DNA of 6,166 nt from NCBI GenBank assembly GCA_023428655.1, contig JAEYXC010000415.1, positions 1 through 6,166 of the forward strand, written 5' to 3'. A program made the position numbers and the translations under genes. The stretch is from Bacillota bacterium (lineage in GTDB: Bacteria; Bacillota; Clostridia; Lachnospirales; Lachnospiraceae). The number at the start of each line of letters is the position of its first letter. The first letter of the stretch is position 1. This document shows, piece after piece, positions 1 to 6,018 of the stretch. Under the pieces are notes generated by a model that saw nothing but the letters and a program-made list of their open reading frames with translations, was not told the DNA's origin and did no database searches.

Positions 1-1412
1 ATGTACGAAAGGGTGTTAAGTGGAGCGATGGAAAGGATTTTACTGCAAAGGACGTCGCATTTACCTTCAACTATACAAAAACACATCCGGAGATCGACAG
101 AAATGGTGACTGGGATCATGACGGTGTTAAGGGAAGAATTGCTTCTGTAACAGTAGTTGACAATTATAAAGTTAAAATTGTCATGAAGGTAGCAAACCGC
201 TTTGTACGCAATAGCCTGTTCTTCCAACGCTGGATTTTACCGGAGCATGTGTATTCAAAGGTTAAAAACCCTGCAACTTATGTGGACAAAAACCCTGTTG
301 TTACCGGCGCATTCTCTAAGGTTAAATCCTTTAAGCCGGAAATGATTGTACTTGATAGAAATCCTAACTATTGGAATGCGAAAAGCATCAGTGTGGATCA
401 GCTTCGTTTCCCGCAGTTCAATGGCAACCAAGCAGCACTTTCATTGCTTCAAACAGGAGCTGTTGACTGGGCGCATATCTTTATCCCGGATGCAGAAAAG
501 ACCTATGTTCAGGGCGATCCCCACAGAAAATTCTGGTACGGTAAAAACGATGGTGTAAGACTTGCATTCAACTTCATGGATGAAAATGCAAATACCTTAA
601 AGGCATTTAAGGATGTTAATTTTAGAAGAGCGGTGTCCTTATGTGTTGATCGAAAGGGTATCATTGATTCGGCGGTTTATGGATATCTTTCAAAGGATGT
701 TCCTCCTGTAACAGGATTACCACCGGCATTACTTGGTTACGCTGATAAATATGCACAGGCTGAGTTGGCTAAGTATGCTAAATTCGACATTGCTGCAGCG
801 AAAAAGTTATTAGCAGATGCCGGATACAAGGATGTTGACAAGGATGGATTTGTAGAAAATCCGGATGGTACTAAGCTTGCATTTGAAATTACGTCACCTG
901 CAGGTTGGACGGATTGGAATGACGGAGCAGCAATTGTTGCACAAGGACTACAAAAAGCAGGCATCAATGCAACAGCAAAGGCGATTGATCTTGCAATGTA
1001 TATTGAAAGCTGGAGAACCGGTAAGCATGACATTCTTTATGGTGGGTATGGTATTTCCGGAGATCCTTACCGCTTCTACTTTGATACAATTGGTGATCAA
1101 TCAAGAATTAAAACGGATACCTGGTGGACAATTACCATGAATAACTATGCTAATGATGAGATGACAGCCTTAATCGCTAGGATGCCTACCGCGAAGGACA
1201 ATAATCTTAAATCAATAACAGCTTTGATTGAACGACATTTTGCAAACAATATGATTAATGTTCCGTTATTCTACAATGGAAACTGGTTTGTTTACAACAC
1301 AAGCAGATTTACTGGCTGGGCAACGGAAAATAATGTAGTATGTAATCCTGCAAATGTTCAACATGACTCAAAACTTTTACAGCTTATGTTATTAAAGCCC
1401 GTAAAAAAATAA
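1..1412 (+). CDS. ABC transporter solute-binding protein, SBP_bac_5 (Dpp/Opp) family, 5'-truncated by window edge
   Basis: This is the extracytoplasmic ligand-binding component of the importer encoded downstream. In Gram-positives such proteins are normally lipoproteins that deliver ligand to the permease pair. The reading frame is open from base 3 with no stop, so the gene starts outside the window; the ATG at 183 is internal. About 469 residues are visible. The family usually has 530-600, so the signal peptide and roughly the first 100 residues are missing. Family hallmarks are visible: an RKGVKWSDGKDFTAKDVAF block at the left edge (the classic 'R.G..f.dG...tA.DV.f' motif), DRNPNYW at visible residues 118-124, and a DVNFRRAVSLCVDRKGI block near residues 204-220. 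Two Asp-rich stretches, DRNGDWDHDG and DKDGFVENPDG, resemble calcium-type loops, but that is only a resemblance. It is first in its operon and is followed by a strong hairpin. Ligand class (peptide or oligosaccharide) cannot be fixed. Family assignment is very secure. Confidence 0.93.
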   Translation, partial: VRKGVKWSDGKDFTAKDVAFTFNYTKTHPEIDRNGDWDHDGVKGRIASVTVVDNYKVKIVMKVANRFVRNSLFFQRWILPEHVYSKVKNPATYVDKNPVVTGAFSKVKSFKPEMIVLDRNPNYWNAKSISVDQLRFPQFNGNQAALSLLQTGAVDWAHIFIPDAEKTYVQGDPHRKFWYGKNDGVRLAFNFMDENANTLKAFKDVNFRRAVSLCVDRKGIIDSAVYGYLSKDVPPVTGLPPALLGYADKYAQAELAKYAKFDIAAAKKLLADAGYKDVDKDGFVENPDGTKLAFEITSPAGWTDWNDGAAIVAQGLQKAGINATAKAIDLAMYIESWRTGKHDILYGGYGISGDPYRFYFDTIGDQSRIKTDTWWTITMNNYANDEMTALIARMPTAKDNNLKSITALIERHFANNMINVPLFYNGNWFVYNTSRFTGWATENNVVCNPANVQHDSKLLQLMLLKPVKK

Positions 1413-1423
1413 ATAAGGTATTA

Positions 1424-1462
1424 ATTAGGTATGGCATAAGTTTTACTTATGCCATACCTAAT
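1424..1462 (+). terminator. Intercistronic 17-bp stem-loop without T-tract
   Basis: Bases 1424-1440 and 1446-1462 are perfect inverted complements (17 bp), separated by the five-base loop TTTTA. The stem begins 11 bases after the binding-protein stop codon. No run of T follows on the + strand (the next bases are ATATGAAC), so it is not a standard intrinsic terminator. In binding-protein-dependent operons such structures often act as 3'-end stabilisers or partial terminators, so that binding-protein message exceeds permease message. That role is inferred here. Listed as a terminator for want of a better type. Confidence 0.6.
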
Positions 1463-1513
1463 ATATGAACAGCTTGGCATCGGTATTACATAAATCACTA
1501 AAATAAATGCAGT

Positions 1514-1528
1514 ATATCAAATTGATAT
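1514..1528. promoter_or_regulatory. 15-bp dyad ATATCAAATTGATAT, operator-like
   Basis: The site has two 7-base arms (ATATCAA and TTGATAT) that are perfect reverse complements around a single central A. The central gap is too small for an RNA hairpin loop, so if functional it would act as a double-stranded protein-binding site. It lies 37 bases before the permease GTG start and downstream of the intercistronic hairpin. A/T-rich dyads occur by chance in DNA of this composition, and no regulator is encoded nearby. Confidence 0.25.
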
Positions 1529-1549
1529 CTTGATAAAGATCTTATACTT

Positions 1550-1556
1550 GGAGGTG
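1550..1556 (+). promoter_or_regulatory. Ribosome binding site that fixes the permease start at GTG 1566
   Basis: GGAGGTG at 1550-1556 is a close match to the anti-Shine-Dalgarno complement and lies 9 bases before GTG 1566. The longer in-frame alternative, TTG at 1530, lies upstream of this site and has no purine-rich sequence of its own. It would also add 12 residues (MIKILYLEVGIA) in front of the normal family N-terminus. Confidence 0.8.
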
Positions 1557-1565
1557 GGGATAGCT

Positions 1566-2564
1566 GTGAAATACATTTTAAAAAGGCTATGGTTTTATAT
1601 CATAGCGTTCTTTGGAGCCTTGACTGTAAATTTTTTTCTTCCACGTATGATGCCGGGAAATCCTGTTCAGATGTTCTTATCAAACCTATATAAATCAGGT
1701 GGAGTTGTTGATAATGCTACAATAGCTGCTGTAGAGAAATTATTTGGATACGATACCCAAACACCGATTATCATAAGCTTCTTTAATTATATAGTAAGTA
1801 TTTTCAAAGGAGATTGGGGTGTTTCTTTTACTTTTTTTCCTCAGACGGTGTTGGAGGCTTCAGGGCGTGGGGTGAGATGGACCGTATTCCTTTTGGGAAC
1901 GGCCTTAATCCTCGGATTTATTATTAATACACTTCTTGGCATTCTTGTTGCATGGAAGCGCGGAAGCAGATTAGATACGACCTTGACGGTTGGAGGACAA
2001 ATTCTTGCGAATATTCCATCCGTTGTTACTGCAATTATCTTGAGCATTGCACTTGCCTTTACAGATATATTTCCAAGGGGTTATGCGGTTACACCGCTTT
2101 TTATACCGGACAATGTCTTTCAATACATAGGTGATGTTGCTTATCACGCATTCTTGCCTGTTCTGGCAGTGGTTATTACAGGCCTTGGAGGAATTATGGG
2201 CATGAGAGCAAATATGATTAATCAGCTTGGCGAAGATTATATTGTTATGGGAATTGCCAAAGGTGTGCCGGATCGAAGGATCATGTTTGGCTACGGTGCA
2301 AGAAATGCGCTTTTACCTGTCGTTACATCCCTTGCCATGCAGATCGGATTTTTGCTCGGTGGGTCATTAATCATCGAACAGGTTTTTAATTATCCTGGTT
2401 TGGGTCAGATTATGGTCATGGCGATTAGTAGAAGAGATTATCCTTTAATGCAAGGCATCCTGCTCATGACAACCATCGTGATGCTTTCCGCTAATTTTAT
2501 TGCAGACATAAGCATAATGATTCTGGATCCAAGAACTCGAAGACAAGGTGTGAATGGAAACTGA
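1566..2564 (+). CDS. dppB: ABC transporter permease, DppB/OppB-like
   Basis: This is one of two integral-membrane subunits forming the import channel of a Dpp/Opp-type transporter. With the GTG start it has 332 residues, normal for the family. The N-terminus (KYILKRLWFYIIAFFGALTV) is the typical basic start followed by membrane helix 1 at about residues 8-25. It is followed by the conserved PGNP at 30-33. Further hydrophobic segments lie at about 106-129, 146-166, 193-213 and in the C-terminal third. The cytoplasmic EAA coupling loop, which docks on the ATPase, is at about 223-251 (EDYIVMGIAKG, then NALLP). The C-terminus ends in the family-typical DPRTRRQG. The gene follows the binding protein by 153 bp and precedes the second permease by 23 bp. 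The GDWGVSFTFFP segment at 82-92 recalls members near oligosaccharide-transporting relatives, so the dpp name indicates family rather than substrate. Confidence 0.93.
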   Translation: MKYILKRLWFYIIAFFGALTVNFFLPRMMPGNPVQMFLSNLYKSGGVVDNATIAAVEKLFGYDTQTPIIISFFNYIVSIFKGDWGVSFTFFPQTVLEASGRGVRWTVFLLGTALILGFIINTLLGILVAWKRGSRLDTTLTVGGQILANIPSVVTAIILSIALAFTDIFPRGYAVTPLFIPDNVFQYIGDVAYHAFLPVLAVVITGLGGIMGMRANMINQLGEDYIVMGIAKGVPDRRIMFGYGARNALLPVVTSLAMQIGFLLGGSLIIEQVFNYPGLGQIMVMAISRRDYPLMQGILLMTTIVMLSANFIADISIMILDPRTRRQGVNGN

Positions 2565-2587
2565 TTGAAAAAGGAGACAGAGAGTAT

Positions 2588-3523
2588 ATGAAAACAATAT
2601 GGAACAGTAATATAATGCGCTTTTTCAGAAATAGTCCCAAAACAAGCATTGGAGCTATTCTGGTACTAATCATTCTTCTCCTTACCATTGGAGCAAACCT
2701 GTTTACGAGTATTGATCCTACCCATAGATTTGTTGACCAATATCACAGTGTACCTTCCAGTGCCCATATCCTAGGCACAACGCAGCTGGGTAACGATGTA
2801 TTCGCTCAAACCCTGTATGGTGGTCGCATTTCCATTCTGGTAGGTATATTTGCAGGTGTTCTAACTGTGTTTTTGGGAATTGTATTTGGAATCAGTTCCG
2901 GCTATTTTGGAGGATGGTTTGATAATGTGATTACTACCATAATTAATATTATTATGGTTATCCCGAACATCGTCTTGTTACTTATCGTTGCAGCTCTTTT
3001 GGATGGGGTATCGCCATTCCTGATTAGTGTTATTATCGGATTGACCTCCTGGCCCTGGAATGCTCGTGTACTGCGTGCTCAGACGATGAGTTTGAGAAAC
3101 AGAGAGTTTGTGTATTCCGCGGAGACCTTAGGAGAATCGAAGCTTAGGATTTTGTTTATAGAGATTATGCCCAATATGCTTTCTATCATAAGCTCTGCCT
3201 TTGTCAGCACTCTCATCTATGCGATTATGGCCAGTGCTACTCTTGAATTCATCGGCTTTGGCGACCCGCTCTCGTGTACCTGGGGAATCATGTTGTTTAA
3301 TGCAAATAAATCCGGTGCATTGTCCAGCGGTTCGTGGTGGGAACTACTGGGTCCTATTTCCGGGATTGTTTTGTTTGGTGTAGGACTTACATTAATTAAT
3401 TTCTCCATTGATGAAGTATCAAATCCAAAATTGAAGGCACAAAGAATTATGAGATCCTATTATAAAGTGAAAAAATTACAGGCGAAGGCTGCTAAAAAGC
3501 TAAGCTTGAATAACGCCAAATAG
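2588..3523 (+). CDS. dppC: ABC transporter permease, DppC/OppC-like
   Basis: This is the second membrane subunit, expected to pair with the DppB-like protein. It has 311 residues, normal for the family. A short cytoplasmic N-terminus with the RNSPKTSIG element leads into membrane helix 1 at about 20-39. The DppC signature HILGTTQLGNDVFAQTLYG is at 60-78, matching the family pattern HPLGTDxxGRDVxSRxxYG. Membrane segments follow at about 82-104, 114-138, 142-157 and in the C-terminal half. The EAA loop that contacts the ATPase is at about 172-196 (REFVYSAETLGES, then IMPN). ATG 2588 is preceded by AAGGAG at 2571-2576. The Lys/Ala-rich tail after about residue 290 is cytoplasmic and unremarkable. 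It sits 23 bp after dppB and 19 bp before the first ATPase, so the genes are almost certainly co-transcribed. Confidence 0.93.
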   Translation: MKTIWNSNIMRFFRNSPKTSIGAILVLIILLLTIGANLFTSIDPTHRFVDQYHSVPSSAHILGTTQLGNDVFAQTLYGGRISILVGIFAGVLTVFLGIVFGISSGYFGGWFDNVITTIINIIMVIPNIVLLLIVAALLDGVSPFLISVIIGLTSWPWNARVLRAQTMSLRNREFVYSAETLGESKLRILFIEIMPNMLSIISSAFVSTLIYAIMASATLEFIGFGDPLSCTWGIMLFNANKSGALSSGSWWELLGPISGIVLFGVGLTLINFSIDEVSNPKLKAQRIMRSYYKVKKLQAKAAKKLSLNNAK

Positions 3524-3542
3524 GAAGGAGGGATGCTTAAAG

Positions 3543-4511
3543 ATGGGTGACTTATTAACCGTAAAAGGGCTTTGTGTTGATTATGTGACGGGAAAAGGGG
3601 GACATGTCAGAGCGGTAGACAATGTCAGCTTTTCTATAAAAGAGGGTCAAAGCTTTGGATTGGCTGGAGAATCCGGCTGTGGTAAGAGTACAATTGCTTA
3701 CTCACTGATGAGGTTACACAGGCCGCCGGCGTTAATATCCGGAGGACAAATTCTTGTTGGAGGTAATGATATCGTACCAATGCCAGAAGAAAAGGTACAG
3801 CAATTACGCTGGAGCGAGATTGCCATGGTATTCCAATCAGCCATGAACTGTCTGAACCCCGTAGTACCAATGGAAAAGCAATTTTTTGAGATATTTAAGT
3901 ATCACGGGATTACGAATGATAAAAGTGTTTCCAGAAAGAAGGCGGAGGAGCTGCTGTCCTTTGTAGGGATCCCGGCAGAAAGATTAAAGGATTATCCTCA
4001 TCAATATTCAGGCGGTATGCGTCAGAGGGCAGTCATTGCAATGGCCTTAGCCCTTCGACCAAAGCTTCTTATACTGGATGAACCAACTACAGCACTGGAT
4101 ACTGTTGTACAGAGGGATATTTTACAGTGTATTTATGATCTGAAAAAGGAATTAAAGTTCTCCATTCTTTTTATAACACATGATATCAGCCTGATGATGG
4201 AATTCTGCGACACAATCGCCATTATGTACGCTGGGAAGATAGTAGAACAGGCTTCTTCTAAGAAGATTTTACATAATCCGAGTCATCCATATACCTATGG
4301 CTTAAAAAACTCATTTCCCTCTTTAAAAGGAGAAGTGAAGTATATGGAAGGAATACCTGGAACTCCGCTGAATTTAAATGCTATCCCCGTAGGCTGCAGG
4401 TTTCAGGAGCGCTGTTTTAAAGCAGGTAAGAAGTGTTTTACAAAAGAACCGGAGCGAAGCTCGACGAAGGATGGGTTCTTTTATTGCTATAATCCATTAG
4501 ATGTAGGGTAG
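3543..4511 (+). CDS. dppD: ABC transporter ATP-binding protein, DppD/OppD-like
   Basis: This is a cytoplasmic ATPase that should form a heterodimer with the DppF-like protein and power import. It has 322 residues. Every nucleotide-binding element is intact: Walker A GESGCGKST at 42-50, Q-loop Gln98, signature YSGGMRQR at 155-162, Walker B LLILDEP at 175-181, D-loop ALD at 184-186 and switch His213. The family's C-terminal oligopeptide/dipeptide extension follows, starting near HNPSHPYTYGL (244-254). It contains four cysteines at 285, 291, 298 and 315 in a C-x5-C-x6-C-x16-C pattern. An equivalent cysteine cluster is linked to an iron-sulfur centre in some Dpp/Opp ATPases, so that is possible here. 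The ATG is well placed behind AAGGAGG at 3525-3531. No residue needed for catalysis is missing. Confidence 0.94.
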   Translation: MGDLLTVKGLCVDYVTGKGGHVRAVDNVSFSIKEGQSFGLAGESGCGKSTIAYSLMRLHRPPALISGGQILVGGNDIVPMPEEKVQQLRWSEIAMVFQSAMNCLNPVVPMEKQFFEIFKYHGITNDKSVSRKKAEELLSFVGIPAERLKDYPHQYSGGMRQRAVIAMALALRPKLLILDEPTTALDTVVQRDILQCIYDLKKELKFSILFITHDISLMMEFCDTIAIMYAGKIVEQASSKKILHNPSHPYTYGLKNSFPSLKGEVKYMEGIPGTPLNLNAIPVGCRFQERCFKAGKKCFTKEPERSSTKDGFFYCYNPLDVG

Positions 4512-4561
4512 AAATCAGTTTAACGGTCACCTAACTACCAAATGCAATGCATCAATTATAC

Positions 4562-4567
4562 GAGGTG
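4562..4567 (+). promoter_or_regulatory. Ribosome binding site that fixes the DppF-like start at ATG 4572
   Basis: GAGGTG at 4562-4567 sits directly ahead of ATG 4572, with 4 bases between (6 from the GAGG core). An upstream in-frame ATG at 4542 would add ten residues (MQCINYTRCD), but no Shine-Dalgarno-like sequence precedes it. The 60 bases between the two ATPase genes hold no other recognisable element. Confidence 0.7.
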
Positions 4568-4571
4568 TGAT

Positions 4572-5567
4572 ATGAAAGAAGATAAGCAAATAATATTAAG
4601 TGTAAATAACGTTGTGATGGATTTTAAAATTGGTGGAAAATCTATCCTGTCCAAAAAGAAAACCCTACGTGCTTTGAATGATATTACCTTTGATTTGTAT
4701 AAAGGTGAAGCTTTGGCAATCGTCGGTGAATCCGGTTGTGGCAAATCCACGATATGTAGGGTGGCAATGAAATTTTACAATCCCACTTCGGGAACAATGA
4801 CCTATGAGAATAATAACATTCATAAATTGAAGTCCAAAGAGTTAAAAAACTATCGACAAAAGGTACAGATGATTTTCCAAGACCCTTTTTCCTCGCTAAA
4901 TCCATTGCATAATATATATTATCATTTAGAGAGGCCGCTTAAGTTATATCATTCTTTAGACAAAGAAACCATGAAGAAGAAAATGGATGAGTGTTTGACC
5001 TTAGTAGGGTTGGTTCCGCCGGAAGAACAGGGGAGCAAGAACCCGCATCAGCTGTCAGGTGGACAAAGACAAAGAGCGTATTTGGCAAGAATATTATCCG
5101 TAGGTGCGGAGGTTATATTTGCGGATGAGCCAACATCAATGCTGGATGTATCAATTCGTTTGGGAATTCTTAATCTTATGAACAAATTGAAAAAAGAAAA
5201 TAATAAATCCTTTGTTTATATTACCCATGATATCGCCACTGCACGATATTTCGCAGATCGGATTATTGTATTGTACGCTGGACATATGGTTGAATGGGGT
5301 GATGTGAATAAGGTAATTGTTAATCCTGCTCATCCATATACAAAGCTTTTGGTTGCCGCTGCTCCGGACCCGGAAAGAGAAGGGGTTGTAGAATTGCCGG
5401 TAATAAAGGAAAAAGAATCAGAGGTTACCTTTTGGACACCGGATAGCAAAGGCTGTCCGTTTAAAAGCCGTTGCCCTGTCGCCGAGGAACGATGCTCCCA
5501 GGAGCTGCCGGAGGTTAGAGAAGTTAGCGAGGGACAGTTTATTCGTTGCTTTCATCAGCTGGCATGA
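4572..5567 (+). CDS. dppF: ABC transporter ATP-binding protein, DppF/OppF-like
   Basis: This is the second ATPase subunit of the importer. With the ATG at 4572 it has 331 residues, normal for DppF/OppF. Walker A GESGCGKST is at 52-60, Q-loop Gln103 lies in the OppF-typical FQDPFSSLNP, signature LSGGQRQR is at 161-168, Walker B VIFADEP at 181-187, D-loop MLD at 190-192 and switch His219. The D-loop reads PTSMLD, as is usual for this subunit. The C-terminal extension (NPAHPYTKLL at 251-260) carries four cysteines at 295, 301, 308 and 326 (C-x5-C-x6-C-x17-C), mirroring the partner ATPase. It is the last gene of the transporter unit. No hairpin terminator is visible before the next promoter, whose -35 box begins only 24 bases after the stop codon. 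Confidence 0.94.
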   Translation: MKEDKQIILSVNNVVMDFKIGGKSILSKKKTLRALNDITFDLYKGEALAIVGESGCGKSTICRVAMKFYNPTSGTMTYENNNIHKLKSKELKNYRQKVQMIFQDPFSSLNPLHNIYYHLERPLKLYHSLDKETMKKKMDECLTLVGLVPPEEQGSKNPHQLSGGQRQRAYLARILSVGAEVIFADEPTSMLDVSIRLGILNLMNKLKKENNKSFVYITHDIATARYFADRIIVLYAGHMVEWGDVNKVIVNPAHPYTKLLVAAAPDPEREGVVELPVIKEKESEVTFWTPDSKGCPFKSRCPVAEERCSQELPEVREVSEGQFIRCFHQLA

Positions 5568-5591
5568 GGAAAGGTTGCGTGTAATTCCCTA

Positions 5592-5620
5592 TTGACAAAT
5601 CCTCAAAATAAGTTTATTAT
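5592..5620 (+). promoter_or_regulatory. Housekeeping (sigma-A type) promoter of the T-box/aminotransferase unit
   Basis: A perfect -35 box TTGACA at 5592-5597 is separated by exactly 17 bases from the -10 box TATTAT at 5615-5620 (one mismatch to TATAAT). Transcription would start near 5626-5628, about 13 bases before stem I of the T-box leader. This is the best promoter-like sequence in the window. It implies that basal initiation is strong and control is exerted by attenuation in the leader. Confidence 0.85.
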
Positions 5621-5868
5621 TACATTTAATATTTACAAAGGCAGTGACGAAAAGGAGTACATATTTTCTGATCCACAGAGAGAGAATGGTTGGTGCAAAT
5701 TCTTGTGAGGAGAGTATGGAAGCAGTTTCTGAGCCATGGACCGAACAACGAGCCAAAGGGTCGTTCAGTAGATTTCATCGGGAGCCCGCCCGTTATAGCG
5801 GAATCGGTTTATCTCCATCAGATTATGGTGAAGCTGGAACCGAGTTGAGAGCAGAGATTTCTCTGAAT

Positions 5869-5903
5869 TTAGGTGGTAACACGGATTAACTAATTCGCCC
5901 TAA
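5869..5903 (+). promoter_or_regulatory. T-box antiterminator helix
   Basis: Helix A1 pairs TTAGG (5869-5873) with CCTAA (5899-5903). The bulge begins TGGT AAC (5874-5880), ready to pair with the 3' end of an uncharged tRNA whose discriminator base is A. Helix A2 pairs CGGATT (5882-5887) with AATTCG (5892-5897; one G-U pair) under the loop AACT. A5881 and C5898 face each other unpaired at the base of A2. CCTAA is also part of the terminator's 5' arm, so the two folds exclude each other. Confidence 0.85.
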
Positions 5904-5932
5904 GCTAACAAAGGTTGGCTTAGGGTTTTTTT
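5898..5932 (+). terminator. Rho-independent terminator of the T-box leader
   Basis: CCCTAAGCTAAC (5898-5909) pairs with GTTGGCTTAGGG (5914-5925) to form a 12-bp stem with one internal G-U pair and the tetraloop AAAG. It is followed directly by seven T residues (5926-5932). It is the default OFF fold when charged tRNA predominates and is disrupted when the antiterminator captures CCTAA at 5899-5903. Confidence 0.93.
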
Positions 5933-6018
5933 ATTTGTGTACTTGTTCAGTTACAATCAATGTGGATCGTGGAATGGAAAGTTGAATGATAATAAAATGA
6001 AATTGGAGGAGAATACCC

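Larger units (their letters stand above)
5640..5932 (+). promoter_or_regulatory. T-box riboswitch leader (transcription attenuation, probable tRNA-Ala sensor)
   Basis: The leader RNA should bind uncharged tRNA and allow read-through into the aminotransferase. Stem I spans 5640-5735. Its base pair GGC/GCC (5640-5642/5733-5735) sits next to a GA/TGA kink-turn-like element (5646-5647/5730-5732). A short GAAA/TTTC helix follows, then the specifier loop with AGTA at 5656-5659 facing GAA at 5719-5721. Above it are CATA/TATG (5660-5663/5715-5718), CAC/GTG (5674-5676/5705-5707), the AG bulge AGAGAGA (5677-5683), GAAT/ATTC (5684-5687/5699-5702) and distal loop GGTTGGTGCAA. A stem II hairpin (AACGA 5747-5751/TCGTT 5761-5765) and an F-box-like CCGTTA at 5790-5795 follow. 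The T-box sequence AGGTGGTAACACGG is at 5871-5884, with acceptor-binding TGGT at 5874-5877. The base after GAA starts GCA (Ala; 5722-5724), followed by the expected purine; one base later the reading is CAG (Gln). Confidence 0.93.

Noticed and set aside
183..185. ATG as the start of the binding protein
   Set aside because: The frame stays open to the left edge, and the upstream residues (RKGVKWSDGKDFTAKDV) are a conserved core motif of the family. The true start is outside the window.
737..1033. Minus-strand reading frame of 98 codons inside the binding-protein gene
   Set aside because: It is antisense to a strongly supported family member, has no ribosome binding site and resembles no known protein. 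The other minus-strand frames (for example 1841-2047, 3634-3870 and 4684-4905) were rejected on the same grounds.
865..1140. Plus-strand 91-codon frame overlapping the binding-protein gene in another frame
   Set aside because: It lies fully inside a clear coding sequence and has no independent start signal or recognisable product.
1527..1540. Small hairpin ATCTT-GATA-AAGAT upstream of the permease ribosome binding site
   Set aside because: Only 5 bp and A/T-rich, so it would be weak. It also overlaps the neighbouring dyad and is within chance expectation.
1522..1548. Promoter TTGATA ... TATACT before the permease gene
   Set aside because: The spacer is only 15 bases and the implied start point would fall within the ribosome binding site at 1550-1556, leaving no usable leader.
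5644..5889. 81-codon open reading frame (GTG start) before the aminotransferase
   Set aside because: It lies wholly within the T-box leader RNA, uses a GTG without a proper ribosome binding site, and its translation has no recognisable protein features. Structural RNA explains the sequence fully.
5933..6018. Possible second promoter or regulatory site between the T-box terminator and the aminotransferase start
   Set aside because: GATAAT at about 5989 resembles a -10 box, but no acceptable -35 box lies at 16-18 bases. Only the ribosome binding site at 6005-6011 is convincing.
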